Shown here piece after piece: positions 7,962 through 15,405 of a DNA stretch of 52,032 nucleotides. The position numbers and the translations under genes were made by a program. A model generated the notes under the pieces. The model worked only from the letters and a program-made list of their open reading frames with translations. It did no database searches and was not told the DNA's origin. This stretch comes from JAXMAR01 sp046350295 (lineage in GTDB: Bacteria > Planctomycetota > Planctomycetia > Gemmatales > Gemmataceae). Position 1 is the stretch's first letter. Each line of letters starts with the position of its first letter. Location of the stretch: NCBI GenBank assembly GCA_046350295.1, contig JAXMAR010000050.1:1-52032 (forward strand), written 5' to 3'.

Positions 7962-8264
7962 ATGGCGCGAGCGCGGAGCAACGGGAGCGGCAAGCTCGAA
8001 GAGGCGATGAGGGACTTGGTCAACGCCCAGGCTAACTTGGTCAAGGCCCAGGCTCTTCTTGCGCAGAGCCAGGCGGCCGCGGATCGACGTTTCGCCGAGT
8101 TTGAAATACGGATGAACAAGATCGAGCAAGAGCGGGCGGAGTTGGAGCGAGCCAACGCCAAGCGGTTCGAGCGCATCGAGGCCATCCTGCTGGAGCACAA
8201 CCGGATACTTGCGTCGCTGCCGGACCAGGTTCGGGAGAAGATCGGCTTCAAGGCGCCGGGGTGA
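7962..8264 (+). CDS. Small coiled-coil protein
   Basis: This 100-residue protein starts at the ATG at 7962, with AGGAAGGG upstream. It has no signal peptide. Almost all of it is predicted by eye to be helical, with Ala/Leu/Gln and Glu/Arg heptads (LVNAQANLVKAQALLAQ, IEQERAELERANAKRFERIE), which suggests a two-stranded coiled coil. It ends with NRILASLPDQVREKIGFKAPG. Similar short coiled-coil proteins often lie near toxin-antitoxin genes in planctomycetes. The next gene starts 30 bases downstream on the same strand, so they may be cotranscribed. Function is unknown. Confidence 0.7.
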   Translation: MARARSNGSGKLEEAMRDLVNAQANLVKAQALLAQSQAAADRRFAEFEIRMNKIEQERAELERANAKRFERIEAILLEHNRILASLPDQVREKIGFKAPG

Positions 8265-8294
8265 AGCGAACGGCTCAAGAAAGCGGGACGTGAG

Positions 8295-8465
8295 ATGGGA
8301 GATTTACCGAAATCCGGAAAGAAAAAGACGGCTGAGCCTCGAACGGACCTCGGAAAGCGGCTGCGCCAGATTCGGCTTCGAATCCGGGCGAGCGGGGCGC
8401 CGATGCTTAACTGGAACCAGCTTGATGCCGAACTCAAGCGGAGGCGCGGCGAGGTGGGCGGTTGA
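8295..8465 (+). CDS. Antitoxin-like 56-residue protein
   Basis: The short frame encodes a basic protein: MGDLPKSGKKKTAEPRTDLG, then a helix LRQIRLRIRASG, then PMLNWNQLDAELKRRRGEVGG. The C-terminal pattern L-x-W-x-x-L-x-x-E-hydrophobic-x-x-RRG is common in antitoxins found before PIN toxins. Its stop TGA overlaps by four bases a TTG start (TTGA) of the PIN-like frame that follows. The pairing and order support a type II antitoxin. No clear ribosome site precedes the ATG. Confidence 0.6.
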   Translation: MGDLPKSGKKKTAEPRTDLGKRLRQIRLRIRASGAPMLNWNQLDAELKRRRGEVGG

Positions 8466-8874
8466 GGAAGAAGAAAATACGCACGTTCATCGACTCCGGT
8501 GCTGATCGCAGCGGCGCGAGGCAATGACGCGATTGCCGACCGCGCCCTCGACATTCTGGACGACCCCCGTTCGTTACTTTTGCACGAGCGACTTCGTCCG
8601 TCTCGAGGTTGTGCCCAAGGCGAGCTTTCACGGATTCGACGAGGAGTGCGAATTCTACGAGGCGTTCTTCGAGAGCGCGAAGCGCACCGTGCGTTCTTCG
8701 GCCGCCTTGGTATTACAGGCGGTGGAGGAGGCGGAGCAGTTTGGGCTCTCGGCTGTCGATGCCCTACATGTGGCAGCGGCGCGGCGAGCGAAGTGTGCGG
8801 AGTTCATCACTGCGGAGAAGCCGGAGAAGCCGTTGTTCCGTGTAACGGGGATGGCGGTGATTAGTATACGGTGA
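8462..8874 (+). pseudogene. PIN-domain toxin with two frameshifts
   Basis: Three consecutive frames together spell one PIN protein. Frame one from TTG 8462 gives RKKKIRTFIDSG. Frame two from 8499 gives VLIAAARGNDAIADRALDIL. Frame three from about 8575 gives RYFCTSDFVRLEVVPKASF and runs to the stop at 8874. The PIN signatures are there: TFIDSGVLIAAARG (first Asp), FVRLEVVPK (Glu), and LSAVDALHVAAARR (late Asp). Breaks lie near 8498-8501 (net -2) and 8571-8576 (net +1). It is either decayed or affected by two sequencing errors within 80 bases. It pairs with the antitoxin-like gene just upstream. Confidence 0.7.
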
Positions 8875-8917
8875 GACGAACCCGCCCTCGTTTGCTACGG
8901 CGCCCGGAGTGTGCCTG

Positions 8918-9781
8918 CTACTTCCCACGCCACGCCGCGACCTCCTTCAGCACTTCCGCCCGGCTGCAGCGCGGCCGATAGATGAGCCGCATCCGCAGCG
9001 AGTATTCTTCCTTCACCTCGAACTTCGGCAGGATGTACTGCAGGTCCCAGGCGGGGTTGCTCGTCTGCGCTTCCTTGTTGAAGCCGCCGCCAGAGGGAGA
9101 GTGGGTGATGCGAAAGGTGGCGGGGCCGTCGAACAGGTAGAGGGCGATCATGTCGCGGAAGAAGCCGTAGAAGAACGGCTCGTCGAAGCGGAGGGGCGAA
9201 TAATTGCGGTAGAGGCATTGCGGGTAGCCGTCCGAGAAGCGGAGGTCGAGCATGTCGCGCGTGTGGCGGACGGTGCTTTCGTCGTTGTGGCGCTGCGTGC
9301 AGAGCTGTTGCCACGTCCCGGCGCCGCGGAAGTACATGCTCTTGTCGTCGGGGGCGTTGATGTAGCTGGCCCAGAAGAGGCCGATGTAGCCGTGCTGGAA
9401 GACGTGTTGCGTCGGGCGGAAGCGGAAGGCCACGTCGACGTAGTGCGGGGCGGTGAAGGTGAAGCGGGTCCAGCTTTCGAGGTGGAACGTCGGCGTCGGC
9501 GGCTGGTGCAATTCGGCCTGGCTGTCGGAGATGCGGCGGAAGTTCATCGGCGCGTTGCGTGGCTCGAAGAAGATGCGGTTCGACTTGTCGGCGTCGTGGC
9601 GATGGCCGTCGAAGATGTGCTCGAGGTTGAGGCCGGCGACGGTGGGGACGAAGAGGTTGGTAGCCTCGCGGCGATGGGTCAGGCTCCACAGGCCGTTATA
9701 GCCCGCGCGGTGGCCTTCGTGAGCGGTGTTGTCGCCGACGATGGCGGTGAGGTCGCCGACGCGGAATGTGTCGTGGGGCAT
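8918..9781 (-). CDS. Conserved-looking cytosolic protein of unknown function
   Basis: The protein is 287 residues and starts at the ATG at 9781, with GGAG 6 bases upstream. It has no signal peptide or membrane helix. It is rich in aromatic residues and histidine, with blocks such as HEGHRAGYNGLWSLTHRREA near residue 20, HYVDVAFRFRPTQHVFQHGY, and SDGYPQCLYRNYSPLRFDEPF. The alternating polar and aromatic pattern suggests a beta-sandwich, possibly carbohydrate-related, but no catalytic motif is recognised. It begins with a short VGDLTAIVGDN segment. Codon use is typical of the window. I do not recognise the family. Confidence 0.75.
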   Translation of the reverse strand: MPHDTFRVGDLTAIVGDNTAHEGHRAGYNGLWSLTHRREATNLFVPTVAGLNLEHIFDGHRHDADKSNRIFFEPRNAPMNFRRISDSQAELHQPPTPTFHLESWTRFTFTAPHYVDVAFRFRPTQHVFQHGYIGLFWASYINAPDDKSMYFRGAGTWQQLCTQRHNDESTVRHTRDMLDLRFSDGYPQCLYRNYSPLRFDEPFFYGFFRDMIALYLFDGPATFRITHSPSGGGFNKEAQTSNPAWDLQYILPKFEVKEEYSLRMRLIYRPRCSRAEVLKEVAAWRGK

Positions 9782-9867
9782 GGGAATCTCCGTTGTTTCG
9801 CTCTGGGTGATCCTCTACGATTCCTGAGAAGCGAGATTCGTCTGTGCGGTCCAATCCAGAGGGCCAC

Positions 9868-10275
9868 ATGCCCAGCGGTGAATTGCAGCTTCAGCAGCCG
9901 CCCCTTCTCGACCGGAAACAGGTGGACTGCGTCGAGGTTTACGTGCCCAAGAGCATCGAGTTCCTTTCGGAACTCTACCAAATGCTCCGAGACAAGACCA
10001 GGAATCGACTCGGCAATGTCGTGCTCGACGGCTTCTCGATCTACGAGGTTGACGGGGTCTTCCACGGAGAAGTCCTGTGGGAGCAACGGACCTTGGTCAT
10101 CCGCATTCTCCTGGTACGCAAGGCCGCCACTCCCACCGACCTTCTCGAAGCCACGGTTTTTGAGCTGGGGCGGGAGATCGCGACGAGAGTCGCCATTCGA
10201 GAAGAGCAGATTTGGATATGCCACTATGCGCAGAACTTGCGTGTTTTCACCGGACTCAAACGGATGGTGAGCTGA
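9868..10275 (+). CDS. Hypothetical protein, first gene of an unknown pair
   Basis: The ATG at 9868 follows AGAGGG and gives 135 residues; a GTG at 9844 in the same frame is also possible. The sequence has mixed alpha/beta character, with segments CVEVYVPKSIEFLSELYQML, NVVLDGFSIYEVDGVF and RTLVIRILLVRKAAT. There is no signal peptide, membrane helix or known motif. The next gene begins 10 bases after its stop with its own ribosome site, so the two probably form an operon. Lower GC than neighbours and a paired small-gene layout could fit an accessory or toxin-antitoxin-like unit, but no motif supports that. Confidence 0.65.
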   Translation: MPSGELQLQQPPLLDRKQVDCVEVYVPKSIEFLSELYQMLRDKTRNRLGNVVLDGFSIYEVDGVFHGEVLWEQRTLVIRILLVRKAATPTDLLEATVFELGREIATRVAIREEQIWICHYAQNLRVFTGLKRMVS

Positions 10276-10285
10276 GAGGAGAGCC

Positions 10286-10522
10286 ATGCGAATCGTGATG
10301 AATCAGTATGCGGACGGCGAGAAGTTCGTCGTCGAGACGGCCAACGACGGCAGTCTCGTGTTGCGTGACCTCGTCGGCCAGCGCAGGCCGGGCGCGCGGA
10401 TCTCCGCCTATGCGGAGGTGGCATGCGACGACAACGACACCGGACTGGAACGCCTGCAGGAATCGCTTGAGTATCTGCTCGAGGAGGTCCGCAAACGTCG
10501 CGGGCATTTGGCGAGCGTTTGA
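10286..10522 (+). CDS. Hypothetical small acidic protein, second gene of an unknown pair
   Basis: This 78-residue protein has GAGAGGAG directly before the ATG. The first half is beta-like (MRIVMNQYADGEKFVVETA, GSLVLRDLVGQ). The second half is a charged helix (LERLQESLEYLLEEVRKRRGH). It is 10 bases downstream of the 135-residue gene and probably cotranslated with it. The helix could be an oligomerisation or partner-binding element. I do not recognise the family. Confidence 0.65.
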   Translation: MRIVMNQYADGEKFVVETANDGSLVLRDLVGQRRPGARISAYAEVACDDNDTGLERLQESLEYLLEEVRKRRGHLASV

Positions 10523-10604
10523 CATCGATCGCGCCGAAAACGCTGGTGTGCGCGTTCGTCAGCGCTTATGCTGATTTCTTGTCGCATAATCGCCGAGGAA
10601 CGCC

Positions 10605-12098
10605 ATGTCCCGCCTTCGTTTCGTTCTCCTGTCCCTGTTCGTTCTTTCGGACGCTTGCGCCGCCGTGCTCGTGGCCGCCCCGCCGCCGAAGATCGCGGCG
10701 CCGCGCGTCTCCATCGTGCTGTCCAAGACAGTGCAAACGGAGCCGTTCACCGGGCGGGTCTTCGTGTTCTTCTCGAAGGAGCCGATCACGGGGGTGGCAC
10801 GGCAGAACTGGTTCAAGCCGCACCCGTTCTTCGCGCAGGACGTCGTCAAGCTGGCGCCGGAGACGCCTCACGCTTTCAAGGCCGAGGTCGGACTGCCCGC
10901 CGCGTTCGCGGAGATGGAGCCGGGGAAGTATCACGTGCAGGCGATCGTCGACCGCGATCTGGGCGGGCAGAGCGCGCTCTCCGCGGCGGGCAACCTCTTC
11001 AGCAAGCCGGCGCAGGTCGAGCTGGGCGCGCCGGCCGCGACGTTGACCCTGGTGGTCGATCAGGTGGTCCCCGTGAAGAAGTTCGTCGAAAGCGAGCGCG
11101 TCAAGCTCGTTGATATTCCGAGCGGGCTGCTCACGAAGTTTCATGGCAAGCCGATCCGTCTCCGCGCCGCCGTGCTGCTGCCGAAGTCGTATGCGGAGAA
11201 AACGGATGCGCGGTATCCGGTCATTTACGAGATCCCCGGCTTCTCCGGTGACCATCACCATTTTTCAGGAGCCGAGAAACGCAATGCGACGGAGGTCGCG
11301 GGCGTCGAGATGATCCACGTGACGCTCGACCCCAGCTGTCGGCTCGGGCATCACGTCTTCGCCGATTCGGCCAACAACGGGCCCTGTGGTCAGGCGCTGA
11401 TCGAAGAGCTGATTCCCGTCGTCGAGCAAAGGTATCGCGCGGTCGCCTCGCCGCATGGCCGCTTCGTCACCGGCCACAGCTCCGGCGGCTGGTCGAGCCT
11501 CTGGCTGCAGGTGACATATCCCGATACCTTCGGCGGCTGCTGGTCGACGGCGCCCGATTCGGTCGACTTCCGCGACTTCCAACTGGTCAACATCTATCCG
11601 AAGGGGACGAACCTGCTCTTCGACGAGAAGAGGGAGCGGCGACCACTTGGCCGCCGCTCGGGCAAGCCGGTCCTCTACTACAAGCCGTTCTCGGACATGG
11701 AGGTGGTGCTGGGCCGGGGCGGGCAGCTCTTCTCGTTCGAGGCGGTGTTCAGCCCGAAGGGGAAAGACGGCAAACCAGCGCCGCTCTACGACCACAGGAC
11801 GGGAGCGATCGACCCCGAGGTCGCGGAGGCGTGGAAGAAGTACGACATCAACCTGGTGCTGCGCGAGAAGTGGAAGACGATTGGGCCGCGGCTGGGCGGC
11901 AAGATCCACATCTACATGGGCGGCGAGGACACGTTTTACCTGGATGGAGCGACGCGGCTGGTGCAGAAGACCCTGAAGGAACTGGGCAGCGACGCGGTCG
12001 TGGAGATCTTCCCCGGCAAGGACCACGGCACGCTGATGACTGGCGAACTGCGTCAGCGCATCGCCCGCGAGATGGCGGCTGCCTACAGTCGCAAGTAG
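10605..12098 (+). CDS. Secreted esterase-like alpha/beta hydrolase
   Basis: The protein is 497 residues with a signal peptide (SRLRFVLLSLFVLSDACAAVLVA) and a GAGGAAC site before the ATG. A beta-rich N-terminal domain of about 150 residues comes before an esterase domain. The hydrolase signatures are RYPVIYEIPGFSGDHHHF, the nucleophile elbow GHSSGG with Ser292, and KDHGT with His474 near the C-terminus. These match the Esterase-D-like/Fes-type group. It should act in the periplasm or outside the cell on an ester substrate that cannot be named. A strong hairpin with T-runs on both strands follows at 12134. The gene looks complete. Confidence 0.85.
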   Translation: MSRLRFVLLSLFVLSDACAAVLVAAPPPKIAAPRVSIVLSKTVQTEPFTGRVFVFFSKEPITGVARQNWFKPHPFFAQDVVKLAPETPHAFKAEVGLPAAFAEMEPGKYHVQAIVDRDLGGQSALSAAGNLFSKPAQVELGAPAATLTLVVDQVVPVKKFVESERVKLVDIPSGLLTKFHGKPIRLRAAVLLPKSYAEKTDARYPVIYEIPGFSGDHHHFSGAEKRNATEVAGVEMIHVTLDPSCRLGHHVFADSANNGPCGQALIEELIPVVEQRYRAVASPHGRFVTGHSSGGWSSLWLQVTYPDTFGGCWSTAPDSVDFRDFQLVNIYPKGTNLLFDEKRERRPLGRRSGKPVLYYKPFSDMEVVLGRGGQLFSFEAVFSPKGKDGKPAPLYDHRTGAIDPEVAEAWKKYDINLVLREKWKTIGPRLGGKIHIYMGGEDTFYLDGATRLVQKTLKELGSDAVVEIFPGKDHGTLMTGELRQRIAREMAAAYSRK

Positions 12099-12133
12099 GG
12101 TCGCTGCGGCGCGTTGGCGCCGTCAACGAAAAA

Positions 12134-12153
12134 GGCCCGGCATTCGCCGGGCC
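12134..12153. terminator. Bidirectional rho-independent terminator
   Basis: A perfect 8-bp GC stem (GGCCCGGC / GCCGGGCC) with a 4-base loop ATTC is flanked by a T-rich run on the plus strand (CCTTGTTTTTC) and by five T on the minus strand. It lies between the convergent esterase and 192-residue protein genes and can serve both. Confidence 0.9.
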
Positions 12154-12179
12154 CCTTGTTTTTCAACATCACGAGGAGG

Positions 12180-12758
12180 TCACGGAGCGACCGGGGCCGC
12201 GCCGTCCACCGGGGGGGCGCCGCCGTCACCGGGGAGGGGGGGCAGGCCGGTGTCGCCGGGAACCGGGCCGGTGGTACCGGGATCCGTCACGGGACCGGGA
12301 ATGGGGCCGCCGACGGGACCGCCGACGGGACCGCCAATTGGGCCGGCGACGGGGCCGGTAACCGGAGCGACGCCTGGGAAGCCGGCCGTGACGGGCGCGA
12401 AGCCGGCGGCGGTCAGGTAGTAGTAGCACGGAGCGCCGGGCCACCAGTAGACGTAGCAGTTGCAGTAGTCGAGGTAGCAGCAATAGCAATCGCGACCGCG
12501 GACAAAGCAACGATTGAAGAGGAAGTTGCGGCCATGGGCGGAACGAACGTGGAAGCTCGTGCCGAGGCCGTGAATGTTGGTCCGGTGGAGGGTGTGGGTG
12601 GCCCCGGTAATGTGAACACCGGTGGTCCGCACGGTGTGGGTCGAGTGAACGCTCGGGGCCACGTGGTGGGTCGAGACGCCGCGGCTGCCCTTGGCCTCGG
12701 CGATCGCCGGGGCGAGGCCGAAGCCCGAAACCAGGGCGAGGGTGATAATGGCACGCAT
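12180..12758 (-). CDS. Secreted Cys/Tyr-rich protein with Gly-Pro repeat tail (paralogue 1)
   Basis: This 192-residue protein has a signal peptide (RAIITLALVSGFGLAPAIAEA), then a His/Thr-rich stretch, then a core RGRDCYCCYLDYCNCYVYW that continues WPGAPCYYYL. The last 75 residues are a low-complexity tail of GGPVGGPI/GPVTDPG type. The motif NCYVYWWPGA is shared exactly with the next gene upstream (12976-13581), as are the signal peptide and the Gly/Pro tail, so the two are paralogues. The extra cysteines in this copy suggest disulfide or metal chemistry. It is probably an extracellular or wall-associated structural protein. A conserved 29-bp box lies 65 bases before the start. Confidence 0.8.
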   Translation of the reverse strand: MRAIITLALVSGFGLAPAIAEAKGSRGVSTHHVAPSVHSTHTVRTTGVHITGATHTLHRTNIHGLGTSFHVRSAHGRNFLFNRCFVRGRDCYCCYLDYCNCYVYWWPGAPCYYYLTAAGFAPVTAGFPGVAPVTGPVAGPIGGPVGGPVGGPIPGPVTDPGTTGPVPGDTGLPPLPGDGGAPPVDGAAPVAP

Positions 12759-12823
12759 GACAGAACTCCTGAATAGGAAGAGATTAGATCGATGAGAGTC
12801 GGTTATCGTCTCTCGCTTTCCAC

Positions 12824-12852
12824 GGGAATGCGCTTGCCGGAATGACTTGCGC
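12824..12852 (-). promoter_or_regulatory. Conserved upstream box with CATTCC direct repeat, copy 1
   Basis: Read on the minus strand this box starts GCGCAAGTCATTCC and ends GCGCATTCCC, with two CATTCC half-sites 14 bases apart. It matches 25 of 29 positions of the box at 13638-13666, which sits at nearly the same distance from the paralogous gene. It is probably a promoter or regulator site. Confidence 0.65.
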
Positions 12853-12932
12853 GTCTTCTTAAGAAAAATGCAAGGATGGCGCGATGTCTGTCGGCTCGTT
12901 CATGGCGCAGTGTGAAGAACACAATGAAAAAA

Positions 12933-12957
12933 GGGCCTGGCGGTTGTCGCCAGGCCC
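12933..12957 (-). terminator. Rho-independent terminator of the 201-residue protein gene
   Basis: A perfect 10-bp stem (GGGCCTGGCG / CGCCAGGCCC) with a 5-base loop is followed on the minus strand by six T. It lies 19 bases after the stop of the gene at 12976-13581. Confidence 0.9.
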
Positions 12958-12975
12958 TTTGCGTTGTGCGACGTG

Positions 12976-13581
12976 TTACCTCTTCCTTCGGACCATGGGG
13001 GTCGTGCCGTCAACGGGAGCCGCGCCACCGTCGACCGGAGCGGAGCCGTCAACCACCGGAGCGCCGCCGTCAACCGGGGCTGCGCCGCCGTCAACCGGAG
13101 CTGCGCCGCCGTCGACGGGTGGGGCGCCCGGGTCACCCGTGGGAACCGGGGGCAGACCGCCGTCGCCCGGAGTGCCGACCGGGCCGCCGACGGGGCCAAC
13201 GGGTCCGACGGGGCCGACGGGGCCGACCGGGCCAGTGACGGGACCGGTCACGGGACCGGTCACGGGGCCGCCGGCGGGCAGGCCGGTGACGGGAACGAAG
13301 CCGCGCGGCGTGAAGAAGTAGTAGGTCATGGCGCCCGGCCACCAGTAGACGTAGCAGTTGCGCGCCGCCCAGTAGATGCGGTAGATCGAGCGGCCGCCGA
13401 CCAGGCAGCGTTCGAAGCGATAGTTTCTACCGCGGTGGGAGTGGACAAAACCCTTGGCGTAGGCCGTCGCGTGCACGGTGGGGGCGCGGTGGCCGTCGTG
13501 CTTTTTGTCAATGGCCTCGGAGGAGGACGAGGAGACCAGGCTGAAGCCGCAAACCAGAGCGAACGCGAGTATATAGCGCAT
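12976..13581 (-). CDS. Secreted NCYVYWWPGA-motif protein with Gly/Pro/Asp repeat tail (paralogue 2)
   Basis: The protein is 201 residues from the ATG at 13581. A signal peptide (RYILAFALVCGFSLVSSSS) is followed by a His-rich linker, the core RNCYVYWWPGAMTYYFFTPR, and a long tail of (PVTG), (PVGPVG) and (APVDGG) repeats ending in VRRKR. It shares the leader, the ten-residue core motif and the tail style with the 192-residue protein downstream, but has only two cysteines in the core region. A strong terminator separates the two genes, so each has its own transcript. It probably acts outside the cytoplasm, perhaps as a structural or adhesive protein. Confidence 0.8.
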   Translation of the reverse strand: MRYILAFALVCGFSLVSSSSSEAIDKKHDGHRAPTVHATAYAKGFVHSHRGRNYRFERCLVGGRSIYRIYWAARNCYVYWWPGAMTYYFFTPRGFVPVTGLPAGGPVTGPVTGPVTGPVGPVGPVGPVGPVGGPVGTPGDGGLPPVPTGDPGAPPVDGGAAPVDGGAAPVDGGAPVVDGSAPVDGGAAPVDGTTPMVRRKR

Positions 13582-13637
13582 GACTTGACCTTTTTTGTGA
13601 GCGGTGTTTTGATCGAGAGTCGCCTCCCGGTTTGTCG

Positions 13638-13666
13638 GGGAATGCGCCGCCGGGAATGACTTGCGC
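13638..13666 (-). promoter_or_regulatory. Conserved upstream box with CATTCC direct repeat, copy 2
   Basis: This box is 57 bases before the ATG at 13581. On the minus strand it begins GCGCAAGTCATTCC and ends GCGCATTCCC, with CATTCC half-sites 14 bases apart, as in copy 1. Flanking sequences of the two copies differ, which points to conserved function rather than recent duplication of the whole region. Confidence 0.65.
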
Positions 13667-13702
13667 CGGGTCGAAAAAAAAAGAGGGGTCGCCGCGTGGG
13701 TG

Positions 13703-14665
13703 TCAGCCGGCGTCGTCGGCCACGTCACCGGACGCCTCGTCGCCGGCCAGCAGCGGCTTCTCGCCGCCGCGGACGAGGAAGACGCCGAACAGGATGACGA
13801 GGATGCCGGCGCCGATCTGCCAGGTGATGGTCTCGCCGGCGGCCCAGGCGACCAGGATGGCGACGACCGGGTTGACGTAGGAATAGGTGCCGACCTTGGT
13901 GGCGGAGACGTGGCCGAGGAGCCAGTTGAAGGCGACATAGCCGGAGAGAGAGCCGACGATCAGGAGATAGCAGAAGGCGAAGGCGGCTCCGGACGTGACG
14001 CGCTCGGGCAGCTCCTGCCGTTCGCCAAGCGCCAGGCCGAGCAGGCACATGAGCAGTCCGCCGCAGATCATCTGCTGGGCGGCCGTGGTGAGATGGTCTC
14101 CTTCCTTGCGGCTGTGCTTGAGAATAAGGGAGCCGAGGGCCCAGGAGGCGGCGGAGGCGATGACGAGAAACGGCCCGGGGTCGCCGAAGAAGGCGGCGAG
14201 GTCGTCGAGTCGCGGCGCGAGCAGGAGGGCGACGCCGACGAGACCGAGGCCGACGCCGAGCCAGCCGCGCGGGGAGAGGCGTTCGCCGTCGGGCCAGAGC
14301 ATGGCGAAGAGCCCCATCCAGAGGGGGGTGGTGGCGGCGAGGACGGAGGCCATGCCGCTATCGACGGTGCGCTGGCCGAGGGTGATCAGGCCGTTGCCGC
14401 AGACGAAGAGCAGGAGGCTGACGCCGAGGATGGTGGGGAGGTCGCGGCGCCGCGGCAGAAGGGGCCTGCCGCGTGCGGCCTGGACGAGCAGGAGGATAAG
14501 GCCCGCCGTGCCGATGCGCGAGCCGCCGAAGAGGAAGACGGGTAGGCGCTCGTCGCGCACGCCGTGCTTGATGGCAAGGTAGGTGGTGCCCCAGGCGACA
14601 TACATGACGGCGAAGGCGAGGACGATGCCGCCCAGCGGAGCTTTCCGGTCTGAGGTCGGGTTCAT
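13703..14665 (-). CDS. EamA/DMT-family permease
   Basis: The protein is 320 residues with about ten hydrophobic helices in two homologous halves, the drug/metabolite transporter layout. The first half starts with LAFAVMYVAWGTTYLAIKHG, the classic EamA opening. The second half has ASAASWALGSLILKHS and ends in SYVNPVVAILVAWAAGETIT, a typical family motif. It resembles YedA-type transporters. It should export a small metabolite or amino acid across the cytoplasmic membrane; the substrate cannot be told. It is monocistronic by position. A run of ten T follows on the minus strand but without a clear stem. Confidence 0.9.
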   Translation of the reverse strand: MNPTSDRKAPLGGIVLAFAVMYVAWGTTYLAIKHGVRDERLPVFLFGGSRIGTAGLILLLVQAARGRPLLPRRRDLPTILGVSLLLFVCGNGLITLGQRTVDSGMASVLAATTPLWMGLFAMLWPDGERLSPRGWLGVGLGLVGVALLLAPRLDDLAAFFGDPGPFLVIASAASWALGSLILKHSRKEGDHLTTAAQQMICGGLLMCLLGLALGERQELPERVTSGAAFAFCYLLIVGSLSGYVAFNWLLGHVSATKVGTYSYVNPVVAILVAWAAGETITWQIGAGILVILFGVFLVRGGEKPLLAGDEASGDVADDAG

Positions 14666-14726
14666 GGGGAAGGATATCTTAGGGAGAAACCGAGCCGAGC
14701 CGGGAAGAGAAGGCGCGGCGTTTCGA

Positions 14727-14756
14727 TTGTCGCAGACGCCATGGTCTTGGTAAGAT
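14727..14756 (+). promoter_or_regulatory. Candidate sigma-70 promoter for the DUF433/DUF5615 pair
   Basis: TTGTCG at 14727-14732 and TAAGAT at 14751-14756 are separated by 18 bases, and the ATG lies 25 bases downstream at 14781. Both boxes match the consensus at four of six positions. Confidence 0.45.
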
Positions 14757-14780
14757 CAGGAGAAGGCCAAGGGAGAGCCC

Positions 14781-15014
14781 ATGATCGATTGGCGCCGGTT
14801 CTTGACCAGTGATCCGCAGGTGTGCCACGGCCAGCTTTGTGCCAAAGGCACGCGGGTTTTCGTTACGATCATCCTCGACAGCCTGGCGGAAGGAGCGGGC
14901 CGGGACGAGATCCTGCGCCGCTATCCCTCGCTCACGCCGGAACATATCGACGCGGCCATGGCCTACGCGGCGGAGCTGGCCCGCGAGGAAAGCTCTTGCC
15001 CTTGGCCGGGTTAA
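14781..15014 (+). CDS. DUF433 antitoxin-like protein
   Basis: This 77-residue protein has the DUF433 pattern: SDPQVCHGQLCAKGTRVFVT, then LDSLAEGAGRDEILRRYPSLTPEHIDAAMAYAAEL, which is a winged/helix-turn-helix-like DNA-binding unit. It is the usual partner of DUF5615 PIN-like proteins, and that partner follows with a one-base overlap (TAATG). It would neutralise the partner and probably repress the operon. A -35/-10 pair is seen at 14727-14756. It appears complete and the pair looks functional. Confidence 0.9.
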   Translation: MIDWRRFLTSDPQVCHGQLCAKGTRVFVTIILDSLAEGAGRDEILRRYPSLTPEHIDAAMAYAAELAREESSCPWPG

Positions 15015-15364
15015 TGAAGTTCAAGATCGACGAGAACCTGCCGGCCGACATCGCCGCTGATCTGAAAGCCGCCGGTCACGATGCCGACACCGTATCCGCG
15101 GAAGGCTTGACCGGCGCCATCGACTCCGTGATTCTTGCTCACGTCCAGACGGAAGAGCGGACGCTCCTGACGATGGACAAAGGGATCGCGGACGTCCGTG
15201 CCTACCCGCCGGACCAATATGCGGGCATCGTTCTCTTCCGTCCGCGCACGACCGGCTACCAAGCCACGCTCTCGTTCGTCCGTCAACATTTGCCGACCCT
15301 TCTTCAGGCCACGCTGGCCGGTCATCTCTTCGTTGTTTCGGAATCCGGCATTCGCGTCCGCTGA
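15014..15364 (+). CDS. DUF5615 PIN-like toxin-type protein
   Basis: The protein is 116 residues and starts at the ATG overlapping the TAA of the DUF433 gene. MKFKIDENLP is the standard opening of DUF5615 PIN-like proteins, with the acidic residue of the active site. AGHDADTVSAEGLTGAIDSV and RTLLTMDKGIADVRAYPP follow, the latter carrying the second acidic position. It is inferred to be a ribonuclease-like toxin held by the DUF433 protein, although the activity of many such pairs is untested. It lies 41 bases before scpA, but no shared function is implied. Confidence 0.9.
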   Translation: MKFKIDENLPADIAADLKAAGHDADTVSAEGLTGAIDSVILAHVQTEERTLLTMDKGIADVRAYPPDQYAGIVLFRPRTTGYQATLSFVRQHLPTLLQATLAGHLFVVSESGIRVR

Positions 15365-15405
15365 CGCGTCTTTGACGGGGACGAGCTTTTCATAAACCAA
15401 GCGAC

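Noticed and set aside
13660..13700. Rho-independent terminator after the EamA gene
   Set aside because: There is a run of ten T on the minus strand but no stem before it.
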